Shown here in pieces: positions 1 through 7,413 of a DNA stretch of 7,691 bases (position 1 is its first letter; every line of letters begins with the position of its first letter). A model generated the notes under the pieces. That model saw nothing but the letters and a program-made list of their open reading frames with translations. It was not told where the DNA came from and made no database searches. A program made the position numbers and the translations under genes. This DNA is from Burkholderiales bacterium (GTDB lineage Bacteria; Pseudomonadota; Gammaproteobacteria; Burkholderiales; Ga0077523): NCBI GenBank assembly GCA_025459035.1, contig JALORJ010000166.1, positions 1 through 7,691 on the forward strand, written 5' to 3'.

Positions 1-1
1 G

Positions 2-1723
2 GCGGCCTTGTCACGCGTGGACCTGTCGCTCGAGGATGCGTGCGCCGCATGGATGGCGCTGCAGTCGGAACGGCTGACCGGCGTGGTCGCGATCTCGGTG
101 TGGACCGGCGCGTCGGCGAACGGGCGGCCGCCGTCGCGGGTGGTGTCGCGGCCTCGTGACCCTGACCGCGACGTCGAGGCCGATGCCGACGCCGCGCTGG
201 CTGCCGAAGCGCTCGAGCGCCGGGCGCCGTTCGTGCGGTCGACGCCGGGGGGGTTCCACGTCGTCGTGCCGCTCGAAGCGCCGGCGGGCTGGGCCATCGT
301 CGCCCGCACGCAGCCGGCGAGCGCCGCCGCCCTGCAAGCGCTGATCGACGCGCTGCGCTGGGGCAGTGGCTGGCTGTCGTCGATCGTGCGCCAGGCCGCG
401 ATGCGCGAGTCGCGCGCGCAGTCGGTCCGCGCCGCCGCGATCGACGCGATCGTCGACGCCGTGCGTGGCGCAGGGGATGCGCCCGCGGCCACGGCGATGG
501 TCGCGCAGCAGATCGCCGCACGCTGGCCTGGTGCCGACGCGGTGGTGGCGCTGTGGCGGCGAGACACGTGGGTCGCGCAGGCCACGACCCCGCCCGCTGC
601 GCCCGAAGCCTGCGGGACCGACCGCACGGCATGGCTCGACGCGGTGCGCGAGGCCCGTGTGGCCATCGTCTCGCCGAGGCAGCGCGACGCGGTGCCGTCG
701 GTACTCGACCGCGTCGCCCCCGACGTCGTCGTGCCCGACCCCGATGCCGTGATCGCGGTCCCGATGGCCGACGACTCCGAGTTCGTCGGTGCGATCTGCG
801 TGGCGCGACCCGACCCGGTTTTCGACGCCGACGCGGTCGCGCTTCTCGACGAACTCGCGCCGCGGATCGCCCCGCTGCTGCGCGCGAAGCCCCAGGCAGC
901 GACGCCGGTCGAGATCTCGTGGCGCCGGCGCGTGCTCGTCGCGCTGTTCGGGCCGGTCCGACTGCGCGCGAAGCTCGCGTTCGTCGCGGTGCTGGTCGCG
1001 ACGCTGATCCTGCTGGGCGCCACCGACGACTACGCGATCAGCGGGCGCGGGGTGGTCGACGGTGTCGCACCGCGCACGCTTGCAGCGGCCGCGGCGGGCA
1101 CCGTCACCGAAGTCCAGGTGCGTCGCGGGGATGCCGTCCGGCGCAATCAGGTGCTGGGTCGCTTCGAGGAGTCCGACATCGTCGCCGAGCGCATCCGACT
1201 GCTCGCGGAGCGCGAGGCGCTCGTCGCGACCACCGCCGCACGCGTGCCGAGCGATGCGGCAGCCCCGGAGGTGCCGACACCGACCGCACCCGCGTCGACG
1301 GCGGGACGCCTGCGCGAAATCGACGCGGCCCTGCGTGCGGTCGACGAACGCGCCGCGCGCAGTCGCATCACCAGTCCGGTCGATGGCGTCGTCATCGGCG
1401 GCGCAGCCCTTGCCGGAGCCGGGGCTGGCGTCGGCGCCCGTGACGCGTTGTTCGTCATCGCGCCTGAAGGCGACTGGCGCCTGCGGCTCGAGGTGGACCC
1501 GCGCGATGCCGGCCTGCTTCTCGAGGCGCGGCTCGACGGGCTCAGTGGCAGCGTGCAGCCGGGCGCGAGCGGGCAGGTGGAGGTGGACGTCGGTGCGCGC
1601 AAGCGCGCCTGGATCTGGTGGCGTGCCGTGGAGCGCGCGGTCGGGAGCCGGCTCGCGGCGGACGGCGATGCATCGACGCGCACCGCTGCTCCGGCGGCTG
1701 CGGCGGGGCCGACGCGCCGCTGA
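2..1723 (+). CDS. HlyD-family membrane-fusion (periplasmic adaptor) protein with N-terminal GAF-like domain, probably 5'-partial
   Basis: This looks like the inner-membrane adaptor of a tripartite export system, joining an inner-membrane transporter or protease to an outer-membrane channel. Numbering is from the TTG at 8, giving 571 aa. The reading frame is already open at the window edge and no ribosome binding site is visible, so the true start may lie upstream. Residues about 140-290 look like a cytoplasmic GAF-type sensor (for example AVIAVPMADDSEFVGAICVA). A single hydrophobic segment follows at about 322-338. A lipoyl/barrel-sandwich half comes next (about 355-390, GTVTEVQVRRGDAVRRNQVL) and its partner half follows (452-462, SRITSPVDGVV). 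The C-terminus ends in a Trp-rich WIWW segment at 535-538. The helical hairpin between the lipoyl halves is short and is broken by a Pro/Ala/Thr-rich stretch (about 411-432). Known relatives often sit beside M50-type membrane proteases, but no such partner is in view. Family call is firm; the exported substrate is unknown. Confidence 0.82.
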   Translation, partial: AALSRVDLSLEDACAAWMALQSERLTGVVAISVWTGASANGRPPSRVVSRPRDPDRDVEADADAALAAEALERRAPFVRSTPGGFHVVVPLEAPAGWAIVARTQPASAAALQALIDALRWGSGWLSSIVRQAAMRESRAQSVRAAAIDAIVDAVRGAGDAPAATAMVAQQIAARWPGADAVVALWRRDTWVAQATTPPAAPEACGTDRTAWLDAVREARVAIVSPRQRDAVPSVLDRVAPDVVVPDPDAVIAVPMADDSEFVGAICVARPDPVFDADAVALLDELAPRIAPLLRAKPQAATPVEISWRRRVLVALFGPVRLRAKLAFVAVLVATLILLGATDDYAISGRGVVDGVAPRTLAAAAAGTVTEVQVRRGDAVRRNQVLGRFEESDIVAERIRLLAEREALVATTAARVPSDAAAPEVPTPTAPASTAGRLREIDAALRAVDERAARSRITSPVDGVVIGGAALAGAGAGVGARDALFVIAPEGDWRLRLEVDPRDAGLLLEARLDGLSGSVQPGASGQVEVDVGARKRAWIWWRAVERAVGSRLAADGDASTRTAAPAAAAGPTRR

Positions 1724-1731
1724 TCGACGCG

Positions 1732-1775
1732 GCGCGCCGCCGTGCGCGGGCTCCGCCTTCGCGTGCGCGGCGCGC
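1732..1775. terminator. Long GC-rich hairpin between convergent genes (probable bidirectional terminator)
   Basis: A perfect 9-bp inverted repeat (GCGCGCCGC at 1732-1740, GCGGCGCGC at 1767-1775) encloses 26 nt that can itself form smaller GC helices. It lies in the 55-bp gap between the stop codons of the adaptor gene and the OmpA-like gene, where a shared terminator is expected. There is no T tract on either strand, so it is not a canonical intrinsic terminator, and chance GC symmetry is possible. Confidence 0.45.
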
Positions 1776-1778
1776 GCT

Positions 1779-2612
1779 TCAGCGCATCACGACGATTTCG
1801 ACGCGCCGGTCAGGCTGCAGGCAGGCGGCCAGATCTTCGCGGACCAGCCCTTCGCAGTCGGTGCTGCGGGTCTTCGGTTGCGAGATGCCCATGCCGCGCG
1901 CGCGGATGCGGTCCGACGGCAGACCCTGTGCGACCAGGTACTTCTTGACCGCCATCGCCCGCCGCTGCGACAGGCGCTTGTTGAATTTCGCGGATCCAGT
2001 GCGATCCGCGTGCCCGGTGACGACCACAGAGCGGTACGGCTTGCCGTTCACCGCGGCGGCGACCGCGTCGAGCTTCTCGACGGCCGACGGCTTCAGCGTT
2101 GCCTGGCTCAGCGCGAACAGCGTCTCGGCCTCCATCACCACGCCGCCGCCGTCGTCCATCACCTTGCCCCCGTTGCCCTTCGCGTCGGCCGCCGCAGCCG
2201 CCGCGGCGTCCTTGCGCGCGGCGGCATCCATCGCGGCGCGATCCGCATCCGACAGGCCGTTCGACGTGACCGGCGCGACCTCGGCGCCCGACTTGTTCGA
2301 CAGGGCCCGGACCTCCGCATTGTCGGCGCCGGTCTCGGCCACGCGCGGTTCGGGCGGCGGCGGCGGCACGACCGGCCCGCGGTCGCCGTTCTTCTTCGCG
2401 CCGGCCGACGTCGGCGCGGCGCGGTCGGCGCCGCAACCGCGCGCGGCGTCGGTCCACGTGCCGGTGCGCACGCAGTTGCCGAAGCTGTCGCGCACGAGGG
2501 ACGAACCGCCGTGCGTCGCGAAACCGGCCATGTCGGCCTGGTTGGCACCGATCGCGAGCAACGGCGTACCCGCCATCGCGATCACGGGGAACCACAGCAG
2601 CGACTTGTTCAT
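1779..2612 (-). CDS. OmpA-family outer-membrane / peptidoglycan-anchoring protein
   Basis: This is a 277-aa envelope protein expected to anchor the outer membrane to peptidoglycan. The start is set at 2612, because the next residues form a signal peptide (MNKSLLWFPVIAMAGTPLLA, likely cleaved near AIGA at 20-23). A GGAG lies 11 nt upstream (2624-2627). A short motif with two cysteines (C47, C60; NCVRTGTWTDAARGC) follows. Then comes a disordered linker with a proline run (82-87), an acidic/Ala region and an alanine run at about 136-142. The OmpA-like C-terminal domain spans about 161-277. It contains VVVTGHADRTGS, with D203 at the usual diaminopimelate-contact position, and QPDRRVEI with R269/R270 at the matching arginine. 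A second cysteine pair (C253, C264) sits in the loop before it and could form a disulfide. No beta-barrel domain is seen, so this is an OmpA-C protein and not a porin. It diverges from ltaE. Confidence 0.88.
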   Translation of the reverse strand: MNKSLLWFPVIAMAGTPLLAIGANQADMAGFATHGGSSLVRDSFGNCVRTGTWTDAARGCGADRAAPTSAGAKKNGDRGPVVPPPPPEPRVAETGADNAEVRALSNKSGAEVAPVTSNGLSDADRAAMDAAARKDAAAAAAADAKGNGGKVMDDGGGVVMEAETLFALSQATLKPSAVEKLDAVAAAVNGKPYRSVVVTGHADRTGSAKFNKRLSQRRAMAVKKYLVAQGLPSDRIRARGMGISQPKTRSTDCEGLVREDLAACLQPDRRVEIVVMR

Positions 2613-2679
2613 CGGGGGGCGTGCTCCAGTCGAGTCGGGGGGCGAATGCGCGGCGGTCGCACCGCCGTTCGATGCCGCG

Positions 2680-2707
2680 AGTATAGGCGGCGGGTCGTGC
2701 GAGCCAC
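2680..2707 (-). promoter_or_regulatory. Candidate promoter of the OmpA-like gene
   Basis: Read on the minus strand, 2685-2680 is TATACT, a 5/6 match to the sigma-70 -10 box. A weak -35 (GTGGCT, 3/6) lies at 2707-2702 after a 16-bp spacer. It would start transcription near 2673, about 60 nt before the ATG. The -10 box stands out in this GC-rich region, but the -35 is poor. Confidence 0.4.
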
Positions 2708-2732
2708 GGCGCGCAGGGGCGCCGAAGCGGCG

Positions 2733-2767
2733 CTCGCATGCCCGGGGTCGCCCATAGAATCCCGGGC
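2733..2767 (+). promoter_or_regulatory. Candidate ltaE promoter with -10 box flanked by GCCCGGG inverted repeat
   Basis: TAGAAT at 2755-2760 matches the -10 consensus at 5/6. A weak -35 (CTCGCA, 3/6) lies at 2733-2738 with a 16-bp spacer. Initiation would fall near 2767, leaving a leader of about 37 nt before the ATG at 2804. The -10 box sits between GCCCGGG (2740-2746) and CCCGGGC (2761-2767), a 7-bp inverted repeat that a repressor could use as an operator. Each arm also contains a CCCGGG palindrome, so chance is not excluded. Confidence 0.4.
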
Positions 2768-2803
2768 TCGTGTCCACCCACCCGGCGCCCGCGCGCTCCT
2801 GCC

Positions 2804-3856
2804 ATGACCCGACGCATCGACCTGCGCAGCGACACCGTGACCCTGCCGACCGCCGCGATGCGCGCCGCGATGACGGCGGCCGACGTGGGCGACGATGTCT
2901 ACGGCGAGGATCCGACGGTGAACCGGCTCGAGGGCGAAGTCGCGTCGCTGTTCGGCAAGGCCGCTGCCGTGTATGTCGCGACCGGGACGCAGAGCAACCT
3001 GATCGGCCTGATGGCGCACTGCGAGCGCGGTGACGAGTACATCGTCGGGCAGCTCGCCCACACGTACAAGTACGAGGGGGGCGGCGCCGCGGTGCTCGGC
3101 AGCATCCAGCCGCAGCCGATCGACAACGAGGCCGACGGCACGCTCGATCTCGACCGCGTCGTCGCCGCGATCAAGCCGGCCGGCGATGCCCATTTCGCGC
3201 GCACGCGCCTGCTCGCGCTCGAGAACACCATCGGCGGCCGCGTGCTTCCGCTCGACTACCTCGCGCGCGCGGAGTCGGTCGCGCGGGCCCGCGGGCTCGC
3301 GATGCACCTCGACGGCGCCCGCGTGTTCAACGCGGCCGTGAAGCTCGCGGTGCCGGTGAAGCGCATCGCCGATCACTTCGACACCGTGTCGATCTGCCTG
3401 TCGAAGGGTCTCGGCGCGCCGATGGGGTCCGTGCTCGTCGGGCCGACGCCGCTGATCGAGCGTGCGCGCCGCTGGCGCAAGGTGCTCGGAGGCGGCATGC
3501 GGCAGGTCGGGCTGATGGCGGCGGCCGGGCGTCATGCCCTGGCGCATCACGTCGAGCGTCTCGCGGACGACCATGCGAACGCGCGACGGCTGGCGGAGCG
3601 CCTCGCGCAGATCGACGGCATCGCGGTCGACCCGGCGAAGGTCCAGACCAACATGGTCTACGCGACCTTTCCGGCCGACGTGCATGCGGCGCTGAAGGCC
3701 GACCTGCAGCGGTCCGGGATCGTGCTGCCGGCCGGCCCGGTGATGCGCCTGGTGACCCATCTCGACATCACCACCGCGGACGTCGATCAGGTCGCCGACG
3801 CGATCGCGGCATGGATGCGCCACCGCGCTGCGGCCCCCGCGCGCGTCGCCGCCTGA
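2804..3856 (+). CDS. ltaE: Low-specificity L-threonine aldolase (PLP-dependent)
   Basis: This cytoplasmic enzyme cleaves L-threonine and L-allo-threonine to glycine and acetaldehyde, and accepts other beta-hydroxy amino acids. The 350-aa length fits the bacterial low-specificity family. The family N-terminus is present (MTRRIDLRSDTVTLPTAAM), which supports the ATG at 2804 over an upstream in-frame ATG at 2738. Fold-type I PLP features are visible. H86 in GQLAHTYKYEGGG is the ring-stacking histidine. D170 and R173 lie in HLDGAR. The Schiff-base lysine is K201 in CLSKGLGAPMGS. These positions run a few residues ahead of the E. coli LtaE equivalents. No strong Shine-Dalgarno is seen before the start. 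It diverges from the OmpA-like gene and converges on a small secreted-protein gene with only 16 bp between stop codons. It appears to be a single-gene unit with no linked glycine or serine pathway gene. Confidence 0.94.
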   Translation: MTRRIDLRSDTVTLPTAAMRAAMTAADVGDDVYGEDPTVNRLEGEVASLFGKAAAVYVATGTQSNLIGLMAHCERGDEYIVGQLAHTYKYEGGGAAVLGSIQPQPIDNEADGTLDLDRVVAAIKPAGDAHFARTRLLALENTIGGRVLPLDYLARAESVARARGLAMHLDGARVFNAAVKLAVPVKRIADHFDTVSICLSKGLGAPMGSVLVGPTPLIERARRWRKVLGGGMRQVGLMAAAGRHALAHHVERLADDHANARRLAERLAQIDGIAVDPAKVQTNMVYATFPADVHAALKADLQRSGIVLPAGPVMRLVTHLDITTADVDQVADAIAAWMRHRAAAPARVAA

Positions 3857-3872
3857 CCTCGCGGCAGCGGCG

Positions 3873-4241
3873 TCAGCGGTCCGCCGGTGCCTCCGCGGGC
3901 GCGGGGCGGTTCTTCTTGCACTTGAACGGAATCTTCGCTTCGACTTTGCGCTGCGGGATCGGCCCGGCCTCGAGGTACATCATCACGTCTGCGGCGCTGG
4001 TCACGTTGCGTGCCTTCCAGCTGCCGGCGCGGTCGAGCGGACCGTCGATCGTGTCGTCGATCCGCGGCTTCGGTCCGAACAGATGCTCGTAGATCATGAA
4101 GCCGTCGACGGTCTGCACGACGAAGTGCGGACATCCGGGTTCGAGCGCGACGACCCGCCCCTCGAGGGCGTGCGCACCTTGCGCCGCGACGACCGTCATC
4201 AACGTGGCGACCGCACGCGCGGCGCCCGACAGACCCGACAT
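3873..4241 (-). CDS. Small secreted protein of unknown function
   Basis: I do not recognise this 122-aa protein. Residues 1-25 form a plausible signal peptide (a weakly basic start, then VATLMTVVAAQGAHA, with cleavage after AHA). A mature domain of about 97 residues follows. It contains two cysteines (C37 in PGCPHF, C108 in FKCKKN) that could pair in the periplasm. The middle is aromatic (MIYEHLFGPKPR) and the tail is Pro/Ala-rich. The start at 4241 is supported by GAGGAG at 4254-4249, 7 nt upstream. The same strand is open much further upstream, antisense to the protease gene. That extension has no family character, and the signal peptide argues against it. It diverges from the HtrA protease by 15 bp, which suggests shared control or a periplasmic connection; this is inference only. 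Confidence 0.7.
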   Translation of the reverse strand: MSGLSGAARAVATLMTVVAAQGAHALEGRVVALEPGCPHFVVQTVDGFMIYEHLFGPKPRIDDTIDGPLDRAGSWKARNVTSAADVMMYLEAGPIPQRKVEAKIPFKCKKNRPAPAEAPADR

Positions 4242-4256
4242 CGGGAGACTCCTCGG
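4242..4256. promoter_or_regulatory. Compact divergent translation-start region with two opposed Shine-Dalgarno sequences
   Basis: Only 15 bp separates the two divergent ATG codons. On the plus strand GGGAG (4243-4247) lies 9 nt before the protease start. On the minus strand GAGGAG (4254-4249) lies 7 nt before the small secreted-protein start. The core GGAGACTCC (4244-4252) is an inverted repeat that reads GGAG on both strands. There is no room here for promoters, so they must lie inside the opposite coding regions. Confidence 0.75.
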
Positions 4257-5690
<1,434 letters not shown>

Positions 5691-5696
5691 TCGCGC

Positions 5697-5725
5697 GCCG
5701 GTCGCCGCGGCGATCGCGGTCCGGC
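5697..5725. terminator. GC-rich hairpin between convergent htrA-like and araC-like genes
   Basis: Outer arms GCCGG (5697-5701) and CCGGC (5721-5725) enclose inner arms CCGCG (5705-5709) and CGCGG (5715-5719) around a 5-nt loop, with a small 3/1 internal loop between the two helices. The same stretch contains a perfect 12-bp palindrome (5702-5713). It fills almost the entire 35-bp gap between the two stop codons, as a bidirectional terminator would, but has no T tract. Confidence 0.45.
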
Positions 5726-6703
5726 TCAGGCGCCCCGGTCAGGCGGCGCAGCGCGTCGCTCGGCCGCTGCGCGGATGGGCGCCGACCGCGTGACGCGGCG
5801 ACGAAGCTGCGACGGCGCCACGCCCTCGTGCCGCGAGAACGTCGCGGAGAAGTGGCTGGCGCTCGTGAAGCCGACCGCACGGGCGATCTCGCCCAGCGGT
5901 CGTTGCGTGTCGGCGGTCAGCAGCGTGCGCGCGGCCAGCAGCCGCTGGGCGAGCAGGTAGCGGTGCGGCGTCACGCCGACGCTCGTGCGGAATGCGCGCA
6001 CGAAGTGATGGCGCGACACGTTCGCCAGCGACGCGAGCGTGTCGAGGCGCAGCGTGTCGCCCAGATGGGCATCGATGTAGGCCTGCACGCGGCGCAGGGC
6101 CGCCGGACGCAGGCCGCCGGTCTCGGCGGTCGGTCCCGACCGCGCGCGTCGACCGGTCGCGTCGGCGCCGTGATGGCGCAGCAGATGCGACGCAAGGCAC
6201 GCCGCGGCGGCGTCGAGCAGCAGCGGACAGGGCGTGCGCGAATCGAGATCGCGGGCGTCCTCCAGCACCAGGCGCGAGAAGTGCCGCAGCCACGGATCGT
6301 CGATCGAGAAGAACGGCTGCAACGCGCAGCCGCCCGGCAGGCCGTGTTCCGCGGCATGCTGCTGCAGCAGCGCCACCGGGATGTAGAGATGCAGCACGCG
6401 GGCGACGCCGCCGATGCACCAGGTCGAGCGGCAGCCGGCTTCCATCAGCGACACGCGATCGACGCGCGTGCCCCGACCGGTGATGCGACCGGCGTCGATG
6501 CGGGTCACGTCCTGCGTACCGGACATCTGCCAGACCAGCGTGTGGTGCGGCGGGCAGTCGAGCGTCGCGGTGACCGGCGCGTGCGTCCACACGGCGCCGT
6601 GCACGCGATCGAACCCCGGTTGCCCGATGACGCGGTCGGGGACGATGCCGGTGATCGCGCTGACCTGTTCGCGCACGTCCGGCGCGGGCCTCGTGGCGCC
6701 CAT
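5726..6703 (-). CDS. AraC-family transcriptional regulator
   Basis: This is a 325-aa DNA-binding regulator. Two helix-turn-helix units fill about residues 200-302. The first is DTLRLDTLASLANVSRHHF and leads into VGVTPHRYLLAQRL. The second is PLGEIARAVGFTSASHFSAT, followed by EGVAPSQLRR. This is the standard AraC/XylS C-terminal domain. The N-terminal part (about 20-180) is a presumed effector-binding or dimerisation domain and has six cysteines (C50, C91, C96, C126, C159, C169). The start at 6703 is supported by a strong Shine-Dalgarno, GAGGAGGT (6719-6712), 8 nt upstream. The frame stays open further upstream, but that sequence is low-complexity and crosses the intergenic region. It is transcribed away from the cupin gene across 230 bp, the usual layout for an AraC activator and its target. 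The effector is unknown. Confidence 0.9.
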   Translation of the reverse strand: MGATRPAPDVREQVSAITGIVPDRVIGQPGFDRVHGAVWTHAPVTATLDCPPHHTLVWQMSGTQDVTRIDAGRITGRGTRVDRVSLMEAGCRSTWCIGGVARVLHLYIPVALLQQHAAEHGLPGGCALQPFFSIDDPWLRHFSRLVLEDARDLDSRTPCPLLLDAAAACLASHLLRHHGADATGRRARSGPTAETGGLRPAALRRVQAYIDAHLGDTLRLDTLASLANVSRHHFVRAFRTSVGVTPHRYLLAQRLLAARTLLTADTQRPLGEIARAVGFTSASHFSATFSRHEGVAPSQLRRRVTRSAPIRAAAERRAAPPDRGA

Positions 6704-6933
6704 CGCGGTGCACCTCCTCGCAGTCGCTGCAGCGGCCGACGGTAGCGCGGCCGTGACCGTTCGCGCCGGCTGCGCTTGCGAAAAATCGCGGTCTTCGTGC
6801 GATCGGGCGATTCGCCGTTCGGCGGGCGCTCCGCCGGTCCCGCGCCCGCACGATCGGCGCGCACGCGGCCCCCGCGTGCGCGGCACCCGGCCCGAGCCGG
6901 GGTCGTCCCCACCCTGCAAGGAGGATTTCCCCC
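6704..6933. promoter_or_regulatory. Divergent araC-cupin regulatory region
   Basis: This 230-bp gap must contain both promoters. Its most AT-rich point holds GCGA-AAAA-TCGC (6778-6789), and TTGCGA (6776-6781) is a 4/6 match to a -35 box facing the cupin. No good -10 follows at 17 bp, as is common at activator-dependent promoters. GCGAT occurs as a direct repeat with 8-bp period (6799-6803, 6807-6811) and inverted at 6785-6789, giving a possible AraC-type operator. A 6-bp-arm inverted repeat lies at 6820-6836. Operator assignment is inference. Confidence 0.5.
6858..6901 (+). repeat. Two tandem hairpins in the probable cupin leader
   Basis: The first hairpin has perfect 11-bp arms, CGCGCACGCGG (6858-6868) and CCGCGTGCGCG (6872-6882), around a CCC loop. 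The second has CCCGGC (6886-6891) and GCCGGG (6896-6901) around a 4-nt loop. GGGG at 6899-6902 can alternatively pair with CCCC at 6907-6910, which would break the second hairpin. The pair ends 32 nt before the cupin ATG. It could be an mRNA structure or a protein-binding palindrome. Confidence 0.55.
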
Positions 6934-7413
6934 ATGAACGCCATCACGCGCGAAGAAGCCGCGAAGCTGCGCAACCTCACCTTTCCCGACGGCTCGACGA
7001 TCGTCCGCTCGAAGCAGCTGCCGTGGACGCCGTGGGCGATGCCCGGGACGCAGTTCAAGCTGCTGCACGTGAACCGTGCGATCGCGCTGACCGTCATCCT
7101 GCTGAAGGTCGAGGCCGAGACCGTCGCGAGCGTCCACAAGCACTTCGGCGACGCCCACGCCTACATCCTCGAAGGCGGCTTCGGCTACGAGCACGGCGAG
7201 GTGTTCGAGGGCGACTATCTGGTCGAGGCCGGGGGCATCTCGCACACGCCGTACACGGGCCCGGACGGCCTCGTGCTGCTGGGCTTCATGTTCGGCGGCC
7301 TCGGCGGCTTCGACCCTGCCGGCAATCTCGCGGGCGTGCTCGACTGCGACTGGCACTACGAGACCGCGAAGGCCAACGGCGCCGCCGACCACATCGCGGC
7401 ACCGGCGCACTGA
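6934..7413 (+). CDS. Small cupin-domain metalloprotein, dihydroxyacetophenone dioxygenase / ChrR-cupin-like
   Basis: This 159-aa single-domain cupin is probably a metal-dependent cytoplasmic enzyme. The start at 6934 has a very strong Shine-Dalgarno, AAGGAGGA (6918-6925), 8 nt upstream. Cupin motif 1 is VHKHFGDAHAYILEGGF, offering H68 and H70, with a histidine (H75) where many cupins have glutamate. Motif 2 is GDYLVEAGGISHTP with H104. This 3-His pattern recalls the C-C-bond-cleaving enzymes Dke1 (acetylacetone dioxygenase) and 2,4'-dihydroxyacetophenone dioxygenase. The surrounding PGTQFKLLHVN and the C-terminal DPAGNLAGVLD also fit that broader family. The substrate cannot be deduced. No other catabolic gene is visible. 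The divergent AraC gene is its likely regulator. Annotation as a plain cupin-domain protein is safe; the dioxygenase role is a hypothesis. Confidence 0.85.
   Translation: MNAITREEAAKLRNLTFPDGSTIVRSKQLPWTPWAMPGTQFKLLHVNRAIALTVILLKVEAETVASVHKHFGDAHAYILEGGFGYEHGEVFEGDYLVEAGGISHTPYTGPDGLVLLGFMFGGLGGFDPAGNLAGVLDCDWHYETAKANGAADHIAAPAH

Noticed and set aside
2738..2803. Upstream start for threonine aldolase adding 22 residues
   Set aside because: The added residues are Pro/Arg-rich and absent from the family N-terminus. The candidate promoter -10 box lies inside this extension.
1062..2807. 581-codon plus-strand open frame crossing the adaptor and OmpA-like genes
   Set aside because: Its translation is Arg/Ala-rich low complexity with no domain. 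It overlaps two clear genes on both strands, a typical high-GC shadow frame.
2609..3823. 404-codon minus-strand open frame opposite ltaE
   Set aside because: The composition is His/Arg/Asp-rich with no motif. It mirrors the well-conserved aldolase coding strand.
6704..6919. N-terminal extension of the AraC regulator by 72 codons
   Set aside because: The extension is Arg/Ala-rich and spans the intergenic hairpins. A strong Shine-Dalgarno at 6712-6719 supports the start at 6703.
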